This document shows positions 1 through 11,078 of a DNA stretch of 64,000 bases, piece after piece. Position numbers and translations under genes: made by a program. The notes below the pieces were generated by a model. That model ran no database searches. It was not told the DNA's origin and saw nothing but the letters and a program-made list of their open reading frames with translations. How positions within the stretch are numbered: position 1 is the stretch's first letter; every line of letters begins with the position of its first letter. The stretch is from Symsagittifera roscoffensis (lineage: Eukaryota > Xenacoelomorpha > Acoela > Convolutidae), in NCBI RefSeq assembly GCF_963678635.1, contig NC_087069.1:5379472-5443471 (forward strand), given 5' to 3'.

Positions 1-274
1 TGGGTGAAAAATGGAATAGAACCAAGTTGCCTTCAAAAAACCGAAGTCCAAAGAAAGTAAATTTCAGTATATAATTATCTAGCTTGGCTACACCGGCTTT
101 TTCGTTTCATCACTTTTTCTTTTCATGACTTTGCTCTTGACAAGGAATTGTGACTTTGCTCGTTTTATGCATGTTTTTGCGGTAACCCAAAGTCTGGCCT
201 GGCTGTTGCAGATCTTGTTGCTAATTTCGCATTAAAGAATGTTGCTTAGAGGGTTGTTACGTAGCAGTTTCTTT

Positions 275-544
275 CTAGGGCTGCTCCATTAGCGTTACTT
301 TTGGCGTTCGCTTTTTCATACTATTATAGGTGCTACATGCGCTTGTTGACAATTTTCTGTCGCTGGTCAGTGTGTCCATTTCATTGGCGTCGATGCATGC
401 TTCCCTTAGTAGCTTGCGCCGATACAGGAGTGTTTTCCGTTTCTCGCCAAGACATTTCTGAAGCGGTTCTAATTCACAGTACCAGCCTTGCCCTGTCTTT
501 TTTGTAGATCGGTTGTCGTTCTTTCTCATGACATGTCCGATCCA
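275..544 (-). pseudogene. Possible LINE ORF2 C-terminal relic
   Basis: A minus-strand open frame of about 90 codons starts just inside a stop codon. It opens with Trp-Ile-Gly-His-Val-Met-Arg-Lys, which resembles the W-x-G-H-V-[LM]-R motif near the C-terminus of many non-LTR retrotransposon ORF2 proteins. A Lys/Arg-rich stretch follows, as in those proteins, but the usual downstream Gly-Arg-Pro and Trp-Arg landmarks are not clear in this frame. The base composition is more GC-rich than the AT-rich flanks. I read it as a short decayed LINE tail. A last exon of an unknown host gene is the alternative. Confidence 0.3.
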
Positions 545-1089
545 TCAATAATACCGAAAAAACAATGCTTTTAAATGATTCTTATTGCAAACATGAATGC
601 TCGTATCAGGGCGAAGCCCTGAATGTTCCGACTGCCTATTAAGGTTTAAGGAGCAGTAATAACATTTAAAAATTAAAAGTAAAAAAAAAAAACTAAATTT
701 TTTAAAATAAAAATCATCACCCCACACGCCGTATAAAGTACAAAAAGATAGATTTCGCTACTTGTAACAAATCAATTATGGCAAATAAGTTTCGTTAGAC
801 CAATTTGGAACGATTTCTAAGACGGATTAACTCTCCGCTTACGCGTTAATAGCGCGAAATATATCGCGCGTTAATTGTCCCAAATTGGCCAAAATGGCAA
901 ACTTTAAACCCCCATAACTTTACGAAAAAAGATCACAGGTGAAATATCTTTTCAAATTTGAGCTCAAGACAACAGTACCTTTTGAATGATATAAAAAAAT
1001 TCCGTCAAAAATGGCTAGTTAAAAATTCGAAATTTGTCTGAAGAAAAAAAAACCCACCCCGAGCACAAATATTCCGTTACTTTCGTATC
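545..1089. other. AT-rich non-coding stretch
   Basis: Poly-A runs and low-complexity AT-rich sequence, with a short CGCG-containing patch near 845-880. I see no gene, RNA gene or mobile-element end here. Confidence 0.5.
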
Positions 1090-1675
1090 GAAAGTCGGAA
1101 CAAAAAGCGGAACATTACGACGCCAAACTGTGCATTTTGTGAATCATAAACGGATTCCGCAACAAGCAAAAATCAGATTTACCCCGGAATCCGCAAAATT
1201 GCTCTTTTTCTTTGATCTTCTCTGCTGTTTTGGATTCCATGGACAAATAGCTAAATTACTGTATTGCTCAAAATTGCTCCAAAAACAGACAATTTTGCGG
1301 CATCCGCAACAAAATGTGTGCAATCCGGCGCAAGTTTATGAACAATGAACACATAAAATTATATGTGATTAGCTAAAATAAGCGAATGTAAACATGTTAA
1401 ACAAGTATAAGCGAAATCCGCATAATTTTGAGGAACCCACTTCCATTTGCGGAATCCACTACCTATATTTGCTCGTTGCGGAATCCGCAATAAAATCAAT
1501 ATGTCGACAAAATTTAATTTACAGATATTTGTAGGCGGAATCCACTGAAATTTTGTAAGTGGAATCCACTTACATTTTGGAACAAGTTATAAGACTTGTC
1601 TCTGGAATCCAGGAACATACAGACACAAAATTTTGCGCCTATCCAGTGCACAGTTTGGCCTCGTAATGAAGTAAA
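1090..1675. repeat. Dispersed repeat, copy 1 (GGAATCCGC-rich)
   Basis: This stretch is rich in the motif GGAATCCGC and its variants. It aligns by eye, with many substitutions and indels, to 9400-9975. Shared landmarks in the same order are the AATCCGCAAAA.TGCT stretch followed by GATCTTCT.TGCTGTTTT, GTGGAATCCACTTACATTTT, CAAATTTTGC.CCTAT and TTTGGCCTC. The 104-codon + strand frame at 1034-1348 is not conserved in the other copy, so I do not call it a gene. Family unknown. Confidence 0.6.
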
Positions 1676-2519
1676 ATCGTGAATTAATTTTAATCTTCAT
1701 TTGATCAATACTCCTTCAAAAACATGACCTCTGTTTTGTCCATGCATATCCCACAACAAGTTTCCAATGCACCAGGCTTCTTTTCTGAAAAATAACTTCT
1801 GATTACAGTTTTCAGTGCGTGTTTTTTTTCTTTCCATCAAACTTATCCAGGAGTAACAAACGCAACTTCGATAAAAACATATTTCAAGAAAGACTCCTTC
1901 ATTCCACGAGTTGTCATCTGATGTTTGTTGAGACTCTTGTAGTTCTTAAGTCTGTTTTCGATACTTTGATTTTATCGAAATGTTTCACCAAGATGAACTG
2001 TAGCTCTTTTAACCCAACTCTTAAGATTGGCAGTATCAGAAAAAGTAAAGTACTTCACTGTCAAGATTTTTGCACGCATTACATTTCTGAGTAAATGTCT
2101 TCAATATAACTACTCTTCTAACTGTTTCATTAATGTTGTATTCTAGTTTTTAGGGTTTTGGATGTTCTTTCAAATTGTTGCATTTTTTAATGCCATAAGA
2201 AGGTCTACAAACTTTTCGTGTTTCTTAAGATACTGGAATTATGATAACTTTTTCCTAACATCCGGTCCACTAGGATTGTATCTTGTCACCAAAAACGTTT
2301 CAAAACCATAAACACGTGCTATAATACTATGATTTTCCCTGTTAATGGTTGAAAGTTTGTTGAACATTTGTTCAATAGCAACTGCATCACGTCTTCTTGC
2401 AGCTAAGAATCCTTTGTACGTTTTTTTGGTTTGGAGCCAAATCTTCATCTGATGAACAAAATTTTCTCATACTGAGCGCAACACCCTTCGATTTTCCAAA
2501 TTTTGTGATTTGATACATT
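1676..2519. other. No recognisable gene
   Basis: AT-rich sequence with short open frames on both strands (for example 1819-2094 + and 2239-2448 -). None shows a recognisable motif or codon-like composition. Confidence 0.4.
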
Positions 2520-2800
2520 TCAGCCATTGCCATCTTCAGAAGAAGAAAAAATCACGATTGTTTTGGCCGAAGAAAGCAACACTTATAAACGACAATTTTC
2601 AACACCAACGGACCAAGACAACAAAAAGCTTCAACTCTTGAATCTGATCACAAACCTATCAACAATTTGTTGGCCAGAAGAAAAATAGAACTGCAACTGC
2701 AACGCTACACAAGACAATACACCATCAAGACTGTCAACGACAAGGTCAAAAAGTTCCAACACGGAGAAAAATACCCATGTATGGACAATAGACATCAAAA
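2520..2800 (+). pseudogene. Retroelement RNase H relic
   Basis: In one + frame around 2645-2656 the sequence reads Glu-Ser-Asp-His-Lys-Pro-Ile, followed by a Leu/Arg/Gln-rich segment with an Arg-Tyr pair. This matches the T-D-H-K-P-L motif and following helix of Ty3/gypsy RNase H domains (family knowledge). The frame changes just upstream and there is no intact ORF, so it is a short decayed fragment. It is not closely similar to either pol in this window. Confidence 0.35.
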
Positions 2801-4869
2801 GTTTTCAGGGTTATGTAATTAAACACAAAATATCATTTCGAAAGGCTACATGAAAAATAAGACTCCGGGGACAACGACCATGATAAAATGTAAGCCAAGG
2901 ATCAGGACAAAACGCAAGAAACACACTCACCACATCAAAGTGCGTATTCGAACTATAAGGCATACGGTTAGCCGCCAAGAAAACTGGGACAACGGCGCAC
3001 AGGAAGCGATAGAAAGCAATCGGACCTAGGTACCAGTATTTTAAAAAACTTGAAAACTTCTCTCGAACAAATGGCTGAAAAAGGGGGGACATATTTCAAA
3101 GTCTTGCAGAGTTGCCCTGTAAATCTTAGAGCAGGCTAAGAGTGTAGGCCTGAATTACATGTTTTTCTTTATTGTTTTCAACCCGCTCGAAATTTTTTCC
3201 AGCCTGCTCAAAAGCGAAACAACTCAAAGGGAGTTCTCAATAAAAACATCCATAGATAAGTGGTAAGAGTCTCATAGATATGCTTCGTCTGTGAATTTAT
3301 CATTGGAATTAGGTTCGAAATGTACACTGTTTTATCATAACAACAAAAGTAACCTTTTTTAGCTAGATGTTTTCTACCTGATCTTATCTAAAAAATGTCT
3401 AAAGAATTTTAGTATGCTCAAAAAATTCGAGCTTATGTTACTGTTTGGGAATTACAAGAGCTAACTATGGCAAGTTTGAAATTTTGATTTTCGTTTCAAT
3501 TGTGTGAAAAAAAACACTTTTTGTTCTTAAATTGTTTGTTTGAGCGTAAAATGACGTCGAGGCGACTAAAAATTATGCGAAAACCTTTCAGAAAATTGTT
3601 GATATCCTTGCAGTATACCTAGTTTCTTTTAATCGTAGACTTCCACGCAGGTTTCCTGGATGGACCCTGGCAAGAAGTTCATGATTGCCAGGAACTTTTT
3701 ATTTTCCTGCTAAGAAAACAAAAATTTTCTTCTGGCTATGAATCCCGGGAGTATAAAATCATCTTTTATTTACAAAAAACACGCCGTTAGTTCTCCTTAA
3801 CAGTGTCTGTTTTCTTTTCTGAATTTCCTTAGTTACATCTATAAGTGCCTTAGGTCCTTGGATTAGGTGATGTCTCCTTGTAGTTTGATGTCCACGGAAT
3901 CAATTCTTTTGGATTTGTGAAATCATAATCAAAACCAATGGGTCCTTAACATCATGTCACGCTTACCAATCTACGAGCTTACCTTAAGGCACACAAAATG
4001 TTGCACGAAACATCAGACTGCTACATTGTTCCTTTTTACCCCTTTTAAGAGTGTTGATTGGAAGAAAAACAGCAAAGAACCCGGTTGACCTGTCCATTGA
4101 AGATCATATCTTGAAGCCAGGCGTGACCATGTAATAAACCATGTCAAATTCTTGCAGGGACTGGTCTGGAATTCTTGGAGCAGTCCAATTGTCCGGACTT
4201 AGATGCGTTTTGATTGAATTATGAAATTTTAAGCAAAACAGAACAAAAGTAAAGGATATTCTCACATAATAAATCCCGAATGTTAATTTGCAGAAATTTG
4301 CAGAAAAACTGCATTTGTAGTTTCACCATTGAATGCAAAGTTTGAAATTTTTACATACCAACTATAACTAAACATAAATTGTTCTATGTGGCTAGATTGC
4401 ATACACTTCGAAACAAATGTTTGAGATTTTTCAAATTATTTTTTGTCATTTTAAGGTAAAAAAAGTTATCAAAAGTGATTTTGTGAAAAAAATTGTTGAT
4501 TGCCTGGATTTCCTAGAAGGTACCTAGCTGGTGTCCCGGCCTGGTTTTCGCGGATTTTTTTTAAGGATTTGCAGCAGGATTGCTGGATGCCACAAAAAGT
4601 GATGGATCTACAAAAAGTGAAAAGAAATTTATTGTAATATATTTTTATGGTCTAAAATTTTATCAATATAATCGATTCCCACGTTGCTCTCAGACTCAGA
4701 CAACGAAATGGAAGTAGAAAACCGAAAATAATCTATTGTTTTTATTAAATATAAAATTACTTTTAATCCATTTAAAAGTAATTCGAATGTTTTTTTAAAA
4801 CAACTTTGCAAGTTTATCCCTGCTCGATTTCTAAGCTTAGACTTTCTCGAATTGAAAGCGATTCCCGGA
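2801..4869. other. No recognisable gene
   Basis: About 2 kb of AT-rich sequence. Minus-strand frames at 2811-3092 and 4629-4811 have no motif I recognise. A small internal repetition of TTTGCAGAAA occurs near 4290-4310. Confidence 0.4.
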
Positions 4870-5800
4870 TTGACAGAAATTGTTTCCGGTTGATTTAAAT
4901 TGAATTTAAATCGATTTTAAATCGATCCAAATTGATTAACTATGTACATTTTACGAACTTAAATGGATTTTAAATCGATTTAAATCGATCTTTTTAAAAA
5001 CTTTAAATCGATTTAAGTGTCTAAATGTGGCTATCACGGCGAAAAAAAAAACCCTTTAAAAATTGTTGGAGTTTTTTATTCTCGATTTTTTTAAACAAAC
5101 ACTTTTGCCAGATGTTATGGAATTCATTAAATTGATCCACATAAATCAGGTTTTAAACTGAAAAATGTGCAATAAAATCATAGAAAACCATTGAAATCAG
5201 ATTATGGGCAAATTTTTGTGTAACAAACCAAAAAAAGGTCAGGTAAAATTAAATTGTGATCTCAATAAAATGCAATAAAATGATAGAAAAGCATGAAAGT
5301 AAATCAAATTTTAAGCAACAACTTATGAAACGAATCAAGAAAAGGGTAAAGATAGATCAGTTTTTGAACTCAAAATATGCAAGAAAATCATAGAATTTTG
5401 GTCTTTTTATTTGTTTTTTTATGCTACAATACGCTATGGATGAAAAATGAAAAAGGATAGGCAAGAAGTAAATGCAACAAAAATGTGAAACTGATACTAA
5501 TCGAATGAAAAAAATCGATTTAAATCGATTTAAATCCGTTTTAATCCCCTTAAAAACGAAAACAAGTTCAGACTGGATAAAATAAATATAAATTAATTTA
5601 AAATCGATTTGGATCAATTTTTTTTAAAGCTGGGATTTAAGATCAATTTAAATCGATTTTAAATCAATCCAAATCAATCTTCATCTTTTTTATTTAATCT
5701 TCGTACTTTTCATACTAAAATTGATCTAAATTTAATCAACGTACTTTTTTCATACTAAAATTGATCTAAATTTAATCAACGTACTTTTTTCATATTAAAA
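4870..5800. repeat. ATTTAAATCGATTTAAAT-type repeat field
   Basis: Many copies of self-complementary units such as TTTAAATCGATTTAAAT and AAATCGATCCAAATTGAT occur in both orientations near 4890-5010 and 5510-5680. The region could fold into many hairpins. No ORF with coding character. Confidence 0.5.
5701..5795. repeat. 40-bp tandem repeat, about 2.4 copies
   Basis: A 40-bp unit containing CATACTAAAATTGATCTAAA and then TTTAATCAACGTAC is repeated head to tail at 5711 and 5751, with a decayed third start near 5791. Confidence 0.75.
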
Positions 5801-5874
5801 CCGATCCTTATCCGTTTTTATCAGTGCGGGTTCCCTTAACGTTTCTCACCTAACGTTTGCTCTTCGCAAATCTT

Positions 5875-6275
5875 ACAACTCGCCCCCACCCACACCCCTA
5901 AGTTTGCCGCCTCCCCCTCCACTACACCTGACTACCTAAACCACCCCCACATGAACCACTACCTCTACCTGAACCAACATCCCCCTGCTTGAATCACCCG
6001 CCTCCCAGCCAGAGCCAACACCCCCTGTCTGAACCCCTCCCCAACTGAACCATCCGCCCCCTGACTTGAACCAATTCATCCCCCCTAAGCCAACCCACCG
6101 CCGCCATAATTAGGCTCCTCGCAGCAGAACCAACACACCCCCCGCCAGAACCAACCACTCATCCACCCGGTTTTGGTTCTGGTCTGGAGGTTGGTTCAGG
6201 TGGGGGTGGGTTGGTTCAGATGAGGGAGAGGCGGTGGTTCAAGTGGGGTGGTGGGTGGGGTGGTGGTGTTGGCTT
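5875..6275. repeat. C-rich block followed by complementary G-rich block
   Basis: From about 5880 to 6170 the + strand is C-rich with recurring CCACCCCC and GAACCA(A) units. From about 6171 to 6270 it becomes G-rich, with GGTTGGTTCAGGTGGGGG-like units that are the reverse complement of the first block. Several runs of three or more G give quadruplex potential near 6195-6270. There is no ORF with coding character. Confidence 0.6.
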
Positions 6276-7500
6276 AAAACAGTTTTTGAAACTAAAAAAA
6301 CTGAGAATTTAAAGAAAAAAACAGTAACAAAAATCTAGGTTGCCCAGAAGTTTAAATTGAACAACAAGCAACCAACTTTTGTTTGAAAAAAAAAGAAAAA
6401 AGTGTATGCGCGTTGACATCCGCATCTCAGTAGAGTTCAAAACAATCGGAGTAATGAAAGTAATAAAACAATAACAGAGTTTGATTCCTAGTCTAAACAA
6501 TCGATTATAAGTGGTTTGCTATAGATATTAATGCTTTTGCAAATTAAAGCAAAACAGTCCATTTTTAATTGATTTTATAATCGGATATTTTTCACTTTTA
6601 TAGACACAGCCAATCAAACTCAAATTTAAATACTTTGTATCCATGGAACTCCAGTGCGGGTGGCCCCTCTGGCTGAAAAACAACTTCTGCTGCATAAAGT
6701 TAACAATTTTTGTGCTTAAACTTGGTCTAACTTCTGAATTAAACTATTTAAAGTTGAAATTGATGTTCTCAATTTTAACTTTCGGAAGGAAATTGTCTGA
6801 GCACAAAATTGATTTGGAAGCAGGGTTTTGTTTTGTTTTTAGGTAATATGAAATCAAAGTGACGTTCCAAGTTGACTTTGACATAGTTTAAATCCATGGA
6901 CGAAGTCCACCAACTGATCTAACACAACTGCGCAAACTGTCACGAGAAACAAATAGTTTCGAATCAGTGTCGATTTATCTAATTTTACAATAATCATTTA
7001 TTTTAACAATTCTCAATTATAAAACCTACACTATGATATAATTCTGAAGCAAAAAATTCAAAAACTATTTTTCGTTACTTTAGCTGCGTTCATACTTCGG
7101 TTTAAGTTCTAGAGCTTAACTGATCCAAAAACCATTATTTATTGAAATGCAGCCGCTGTTATTTGTTCTATTGTGCGGTTAGACTTGTTTTGTTTTAATG
7201 TATTGTTGAAATGATATCTTTCATTAATATCTTTATATGATAATTTTGCTCGCGCGACCAGTTTATCACTTCTATAATTTAAAACCGTTGCGTTTTTTCT
7301 TCATTTTAAAGTTAGAGTAACTGCATTTGTCTTGAGAACTGACTTCAAACACTTAACGTTTTCTAGTTTTCTAAGCTATTTTATAGTAGTTACAAAAGTA
7401 TTTTTCATTTTGTCATTTTAAGCACCTTTTTTTGAATTATTTTTAACCAATGAGCAAAAACACAATTAATTAAGTGCCCGATTAAATTTTCCCTCGATAT
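6276..7500. other. No recognisable gene
   Basis: AT-rich sequence. The + frame at 6643-6846 and the - frame at 6309-6500 carry no motif and look like chance ORFs. Confidence 0.4.
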
Positions 7501-7506
7501 TACACT

Positions 7507-7700
7507 ATGGGCGAAGAGTGTAACCCCTCTGAATTCTACCAGAACTCCTCCTTCTCCCTCCACATTCCGGTGGGGGTGCAATACTTGAATGGACTCTTCA
7601 TTATCTTCATATACATCAACGCTCCCTTCCTCATCATCATGCCATTCTGCGCCCAGGGATGTGAAATATGATCGATACTAATGTTTTTATTAGGTAGACG
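7507..7700. CDS. Possible host exon, strand uncertain
   Basis: A GC-richer island in AT-rich DNA is open on both strands. On + an ATG at 7507 opens about 51 codons with an Asn-Ser-Ser glycosylation site followed by a hydrophobic segment (LFIIFIYINAPFLIIM), ending at a possible donor GT at 7661. This could be the N-terminus and first membrane helix of a receptor. On - a frame entered just after an AG near 7688 gives an acidic segment (HDDEEGSVDVYEDNEES), with a possible donor near 7536. The + exon would leave phase 1, which does not match the receptor exon at 30102, so I do not join them. Only one strand can be right, and I cannot decide which. Confidence 0.3.
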
Positions 7701-8102
7701 CAATTTAGCTGCAGCGAGTTTAACAGACGGGGGGTTAATAGGTTGCAAATAATTTTCTGGGATCACCTCAAGACAAAAAATAAAAATTACCATGTAAACA
7801 TTTCTGTTAACGGAGTCTATGGAAAAACGGTTCCTACCTAGTTTCCATTCATCAAAACTGTACAGTGAACTTTTTTTCCCGACAAAATTGCAAAAATCTT
7901 TCATTATGATTTTACGTAATTTTAAATGAACTTTTTGTCGTTTCTGTTTGATGATTGCCAATAATTTAATGAAAATTGCATAGGAAAATCTGTATCATAT
8001 ACTTTGTTTTATTGAACATTAATGCAACTTTTTTAAAATAGAACGTTTGAAAAGTGAAAAATGAGGGAAAAACTTTCAGTTCTCATTTTAATCGCTAAAT
8101 CA

Positions 8103-9293
8103 CCCTAGTCGATCAAGGGAGGTTATCTTGCAAGATCTTGCAAGAATCTTGCAAGATTCTTTTAAAGAGGATGCATCTCTTTAAAAGATCTTGCAAGATT
8201 CTTGCAAGATCTTGCAAGATAACCTCCTTTAAAGATAACCTTTTTTTGCAAGATCTTTAAAGATACAATTTTTTTGGGCAAAAACAGCTTTACACGCGAA
8301 GACAACCAAGTAGCGTTCGTGGAAGAAGGAAGCAATCTTAGCTACGCATACATACACACAGCCCGCTAGGCGGTTGCCCCCAGAAAGCTTCTTTTTTTAA
8401 AAACTTTTTTTTGTGATAGGCAGCTATTTTCAAATTTTGATCGACTACTTATACCTTTGTAGATTGCAAAGGAGTAATGAACGCAAGTAGACTCGAAGAT
8501 TGCAAAGGAGTAATGAACGCAAGTAAACCTTAAAAAATAACACTGACGTTGTTGAAAAATCTCAACTTTCAAAACTCAAAGAAAAAAATAGAAGCCCTTT
8601 AAGCTCTTTAAATTTCTAGAACAATTTATGATGGGCGCTTTTTTGATAACATGAACCCGACTTGAGAAAACTGGATCAATAAGTAAAGTTTTTATTCTCT
8701 GGAAATCTAAAAAATAAATTCCACTTTCAAAACTAGAAATCGATAGTCGAAAAAACTAAATATCCCCGGTTTGAACTAATTAAAGCAATTCGTCACAAAA
8801 AATTTTTGGCCAATAATCCTTCAATTTTCGCAAACCAGTAGCAGCAATAATTGCGAATAAATTAAAAAGATTTGATTGGTTGATACTTTTAATCTCATTG
8901 AATAAATTAACAACAGATATGCGACTACTTTTTAACGCATGATTTTTGTCTAATTTTATTCGTTAAGCATTTATTTGAAGTGATGCAAGTAAATTTTTGA
9001 GATCAATTCGAAAAAGTTTTGGATTCTCGTTCTAGAAACAATTTTTTTGATCTTACACCTAATTTCTGTTATTTTTTTTGTGTTTTTTGGACAGAAATTT
9101 TGGGATGGTTATCTTGCAAGATTCTTGCAAGATTCTTGCAAGATAGCCTCCCTCTTTCAAGATTCTTGCAAGATAACCTCCATCTTGCAAGATCTTGCAA
9201 GATAACCTCCATCTTGCAAGATCTTGCAAGATAACCCTCTTTTGCAAGAATCTTGCAAGATCTTGCAAGATAACCTCCCTTGATCGACTAGGG
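8103..9293. mobile_element. Non-autonomous TIR element, 1.19 kb
   Basis: The two ends are inverted copies of CCCTAGTCGATCAAGGGAGG followed by TTATCTTGCAAGAT, about 34 bp in all. Subterminal regions on both sides are packed with CTTGCAAGAT/ATCTTGCAAG units. No transposase is encoded; the apparent ORFs at 9019-9268 are translations of the repeat array. The dinucleotide CA flanks both ends (8101-8102 and 9294-9295) and may be a 2-bp target duplication, but this is weak. An internal direct duplication containing GATTGCAAAGGAGTAATGAA lies near 8460-8530. Probably a MITE-like DNA transposon of unknown superfamily. Confidence 0.75.
8118..8227. repeat. Hairpin of about 110 bp inside the TIR element
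   Basis: The left arm begins GGAGGTTATCTTGCAAGATC, and the right arm, ending at 8227, is its reverse complement over about 50 bp with one extra T. The loop is centred on ATGC near 8171. Confidence 0.8.
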
Positions 9294-9399
9294 CAGTTTT
9301 ATGGTTAGGCAAAACGCTTCCAAATCATTAAAATTGAAGGCAAAATGTCTACATTATTTTTGCCTCAAACGTAGTTCAGTCACAGTGTTTTTGCAAAGA

Positions 9400-9975
9400 A
9401 TAGTCCAAATCCCAGGTTGGCCAAACTGTGTTTTTGTAAAAAGAAACGGATTCCGCGACATGTTGGAAACAGATTCCTCGCTAAATCCGCAAAACTGCTT
9501 CTTCCTCGATCTTCTTTGCTGTTTTAAATTCCAAGAAAAAATTGCTGATGCACTGCATCGGGTGAAATCTCACCCCAAAAAAAACGGTCGAAACTTACGG
9601 AATCCGAAACAATTTGTTGAATCCACAAACAACGGTATAGTAATTACGTTATAGTTTTCAATTTTTGCAAAAACCTATTAATTTTGCGGCATGCATACAC
9701 TTACACTTTGCAGAATCCGCTTGCAGTCGCGGAATTTCCTTACAGTTGCGGAATCAAGAACAACTACCTATAATCGTCCGTTGCAATATCCACGTCAAAC
9801 TAGTGTACCGACTAAATTTACATCACGCATATTTGTCCGGGGAATCCACGAAAAATTTATAAGTGGAAATCACTTACATTTTGATACATGTTTAGAGACT
9901 TTTTGCCGAACTTAAGTGACCTACAAACACCAAATTTTGCACCTATTTAGCGCATTATTTGGCCTCTTAGTGATT
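9400..9975. repeat. Dispersed repeat, copy 2
   Basis: Diverged second copy of the repeat at 1090-1675 in the same orientation. Shared landmarks are AATCCGCAAAACTGCT, GTGGAAATCACTTACATTTT and TTTGGCCTCTTAGTGA. The 117-codon frame at 9301-9654 is not preserved in copy 1. Confidence 0.55.
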
Positions 9976-10577
9976 TTTTTTGCTAAACTGAGGTGTAAAA
10001 TTGAATTGTTTACCTTACGTGGCTTTTCTCAAAATCTAGTTTAATCTGCGATAGTAATACCTTTTGACCTATTTTTTTTCTTCGGATTTTATAAAACTCT
10101 CGGTTGATAAAATTATTTGATTTGATAAAACTATAAACGATTTGATAAAACTATGTTTCAAGTATACAAAAATAGAAAAGGAGGCGCCTATAAAATTAAA
10201 TTGCGGGAAAAAAATTATCTGGTTTCAAAGACAAAAATATACAATTCCTTTCAAAAAAACTGCTTACCGTACAATTGAATTAATGGAAAAACTACTACTG
10301 CTCTGCTTATGCTTTTTAATACCATTTTTTCTTCGGTGGAATGGTATGGAAAAGCGAATTTTTTTAAAAATAAAATTGTATTACAAGAAATTTTGTCAGC
10401 GTAGGTTCCCACGAACAGAGTAGAAAGTTGACACCTCGTCCCGTAATGATTGTCCTTCATGATTAATAGTTTTTGATACTTATTTGATCCACTCTTAACT
10501 TTGTCTTTGGCACCTTGTGCGAAAAAATCATCTGGTGGGTCTCTAAACTATCTTAAGTGAGCTCACAAAATTTTTTG
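9976..10577. other. No confident gene; flank of the giant element
   Basis: AT-rich. A 93-codon + frame (10142-10423) holds a Leu-rich hydrophobic stretch (MEKLLLLCLCFLIPFF), but nothing else supports coding. Confidence 0.35.
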
Positions 10578-10581
10578 CTTC
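10578..10581. other. Target-site duplication, left copy (CTTC)
   Basis: CTTC immediately precedes the 5' LTR and is repeated immediately after the 3' LTR at 29317-29320. A 4-bp duplication is within the range known for Ty3/gypsy-type integrases. Confidence 0.8.
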
Positions 10582-10696
10582 TGGAACCTGATCTAAACTA
10601 CATTTTATGATTGGATAAATTAGATATTTTACCAATGTAAAGTATTTAATATTAACCAATCATGATCCATCTGACTAACAATCCACTTATTTGTAA

Positions 10697-10724
10697 GTGC
10701 TGAAATTACTTGTAATTTCAGCAC
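10697..10724 (+). promoter_or_regulatory. Conserved LTR hairpin
   Basis: GTGCTGAAATTAC, a TT spacer, then GTAATTTCAGCAC: 13 perfectly paired bases. The same palindrome is at 29022-29049 in the 3' LTR. In the old relative (58646-58669) the arm is GTTGAAACTAC with a matching complementary arm, so two base pairs changed on both sides. Function unknown. An RNA hairpin near the poly(A) signal or a protein-binding palindrome are both possible. Confidence 0.8.
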
Positions 10725-10785
10725 CAGAGAGATTTGAATTTAACTTAGAAATTAGTTGACTCTCCAAGAAGACTTCAGCAGCCGC

Positions 10786-10791
10786 AATAAA
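10786..10791 (+). promoter_or_regulatory. AATAAA in LTR
   Basis: Canonical polyadenylation hexamer within the LTR (equivalent copy at 29111-29116). It lies about 60 bp downstream of the hairpin. Confidence 0.5.
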
Positions 10792-10993
10792 CCAGTATAC
10801 CCTAGATCTATTGAGCCTAGCAGAGACTAGTTAAACAACCTGAGACTAGATAGTATAAAAGTAAGATTAGGATTGGTATTAGACTAAGAAGTTGCACGAA
10901 TCTATCCGGCCGAAAATAAGATAGCGTGACGAGCAGACGGTGTACCCTATCCGAAATTACTCTATGAGTTATACACATCGGTCCTAACTCATC

Positions 10994-11016
10994 TGGTGCG
11001 ACCATAAGTCTCGAAC
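10994..11016 (+). promoter_or_regulatory. Primer-binding site
   Basis: Two bases after the 5' LTR the sequence reads TGGTGCGACC and continues to CTCGAAC. Its reverse complement ends ...GGTCGCACCA and contains GTTCGAGAC, resembling a tRNA 3' end from T-loop to CCA. Complementarity may therefore be longer than the usual 18 nt. The old relative has TGGCACGACC at the matching place (58907). I cannot name the tRNA. Confidence 0.6.
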
Positions 11017-11078
11017 AAGACCTTAATAGCTTAGAATTAACCAAAAATAGATTAGAATTTAGACGAAACATTTTTAAA

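Larger units (their letters stand above)
10582..10991 (+). repeat. 5' LTR of the giant element
   Basis: 410 bp, TG...CA ends. It contains the near-perfect palindrome at 10697-10724 and an AATAAA at 10786-10791 that probably serves as polyadenylation signal in the 3' copy. 409 of 410 positions match the 3' LTR. Confidence 0.95.

Noticed and set aside
9019-9268. 71-codon + and 69-codon - ORFs rich in ILQDLAR/LARFLQ
   Set aside because: They are produced by the CTTGCAAGAT repeats of the TIR element.
10142-10423. 93-codon ORF with a hydrophobic stretch near the giant element
   Set aside because: Low-complexity AT-rich frame, no homologue in the window, no splice or start context of note.
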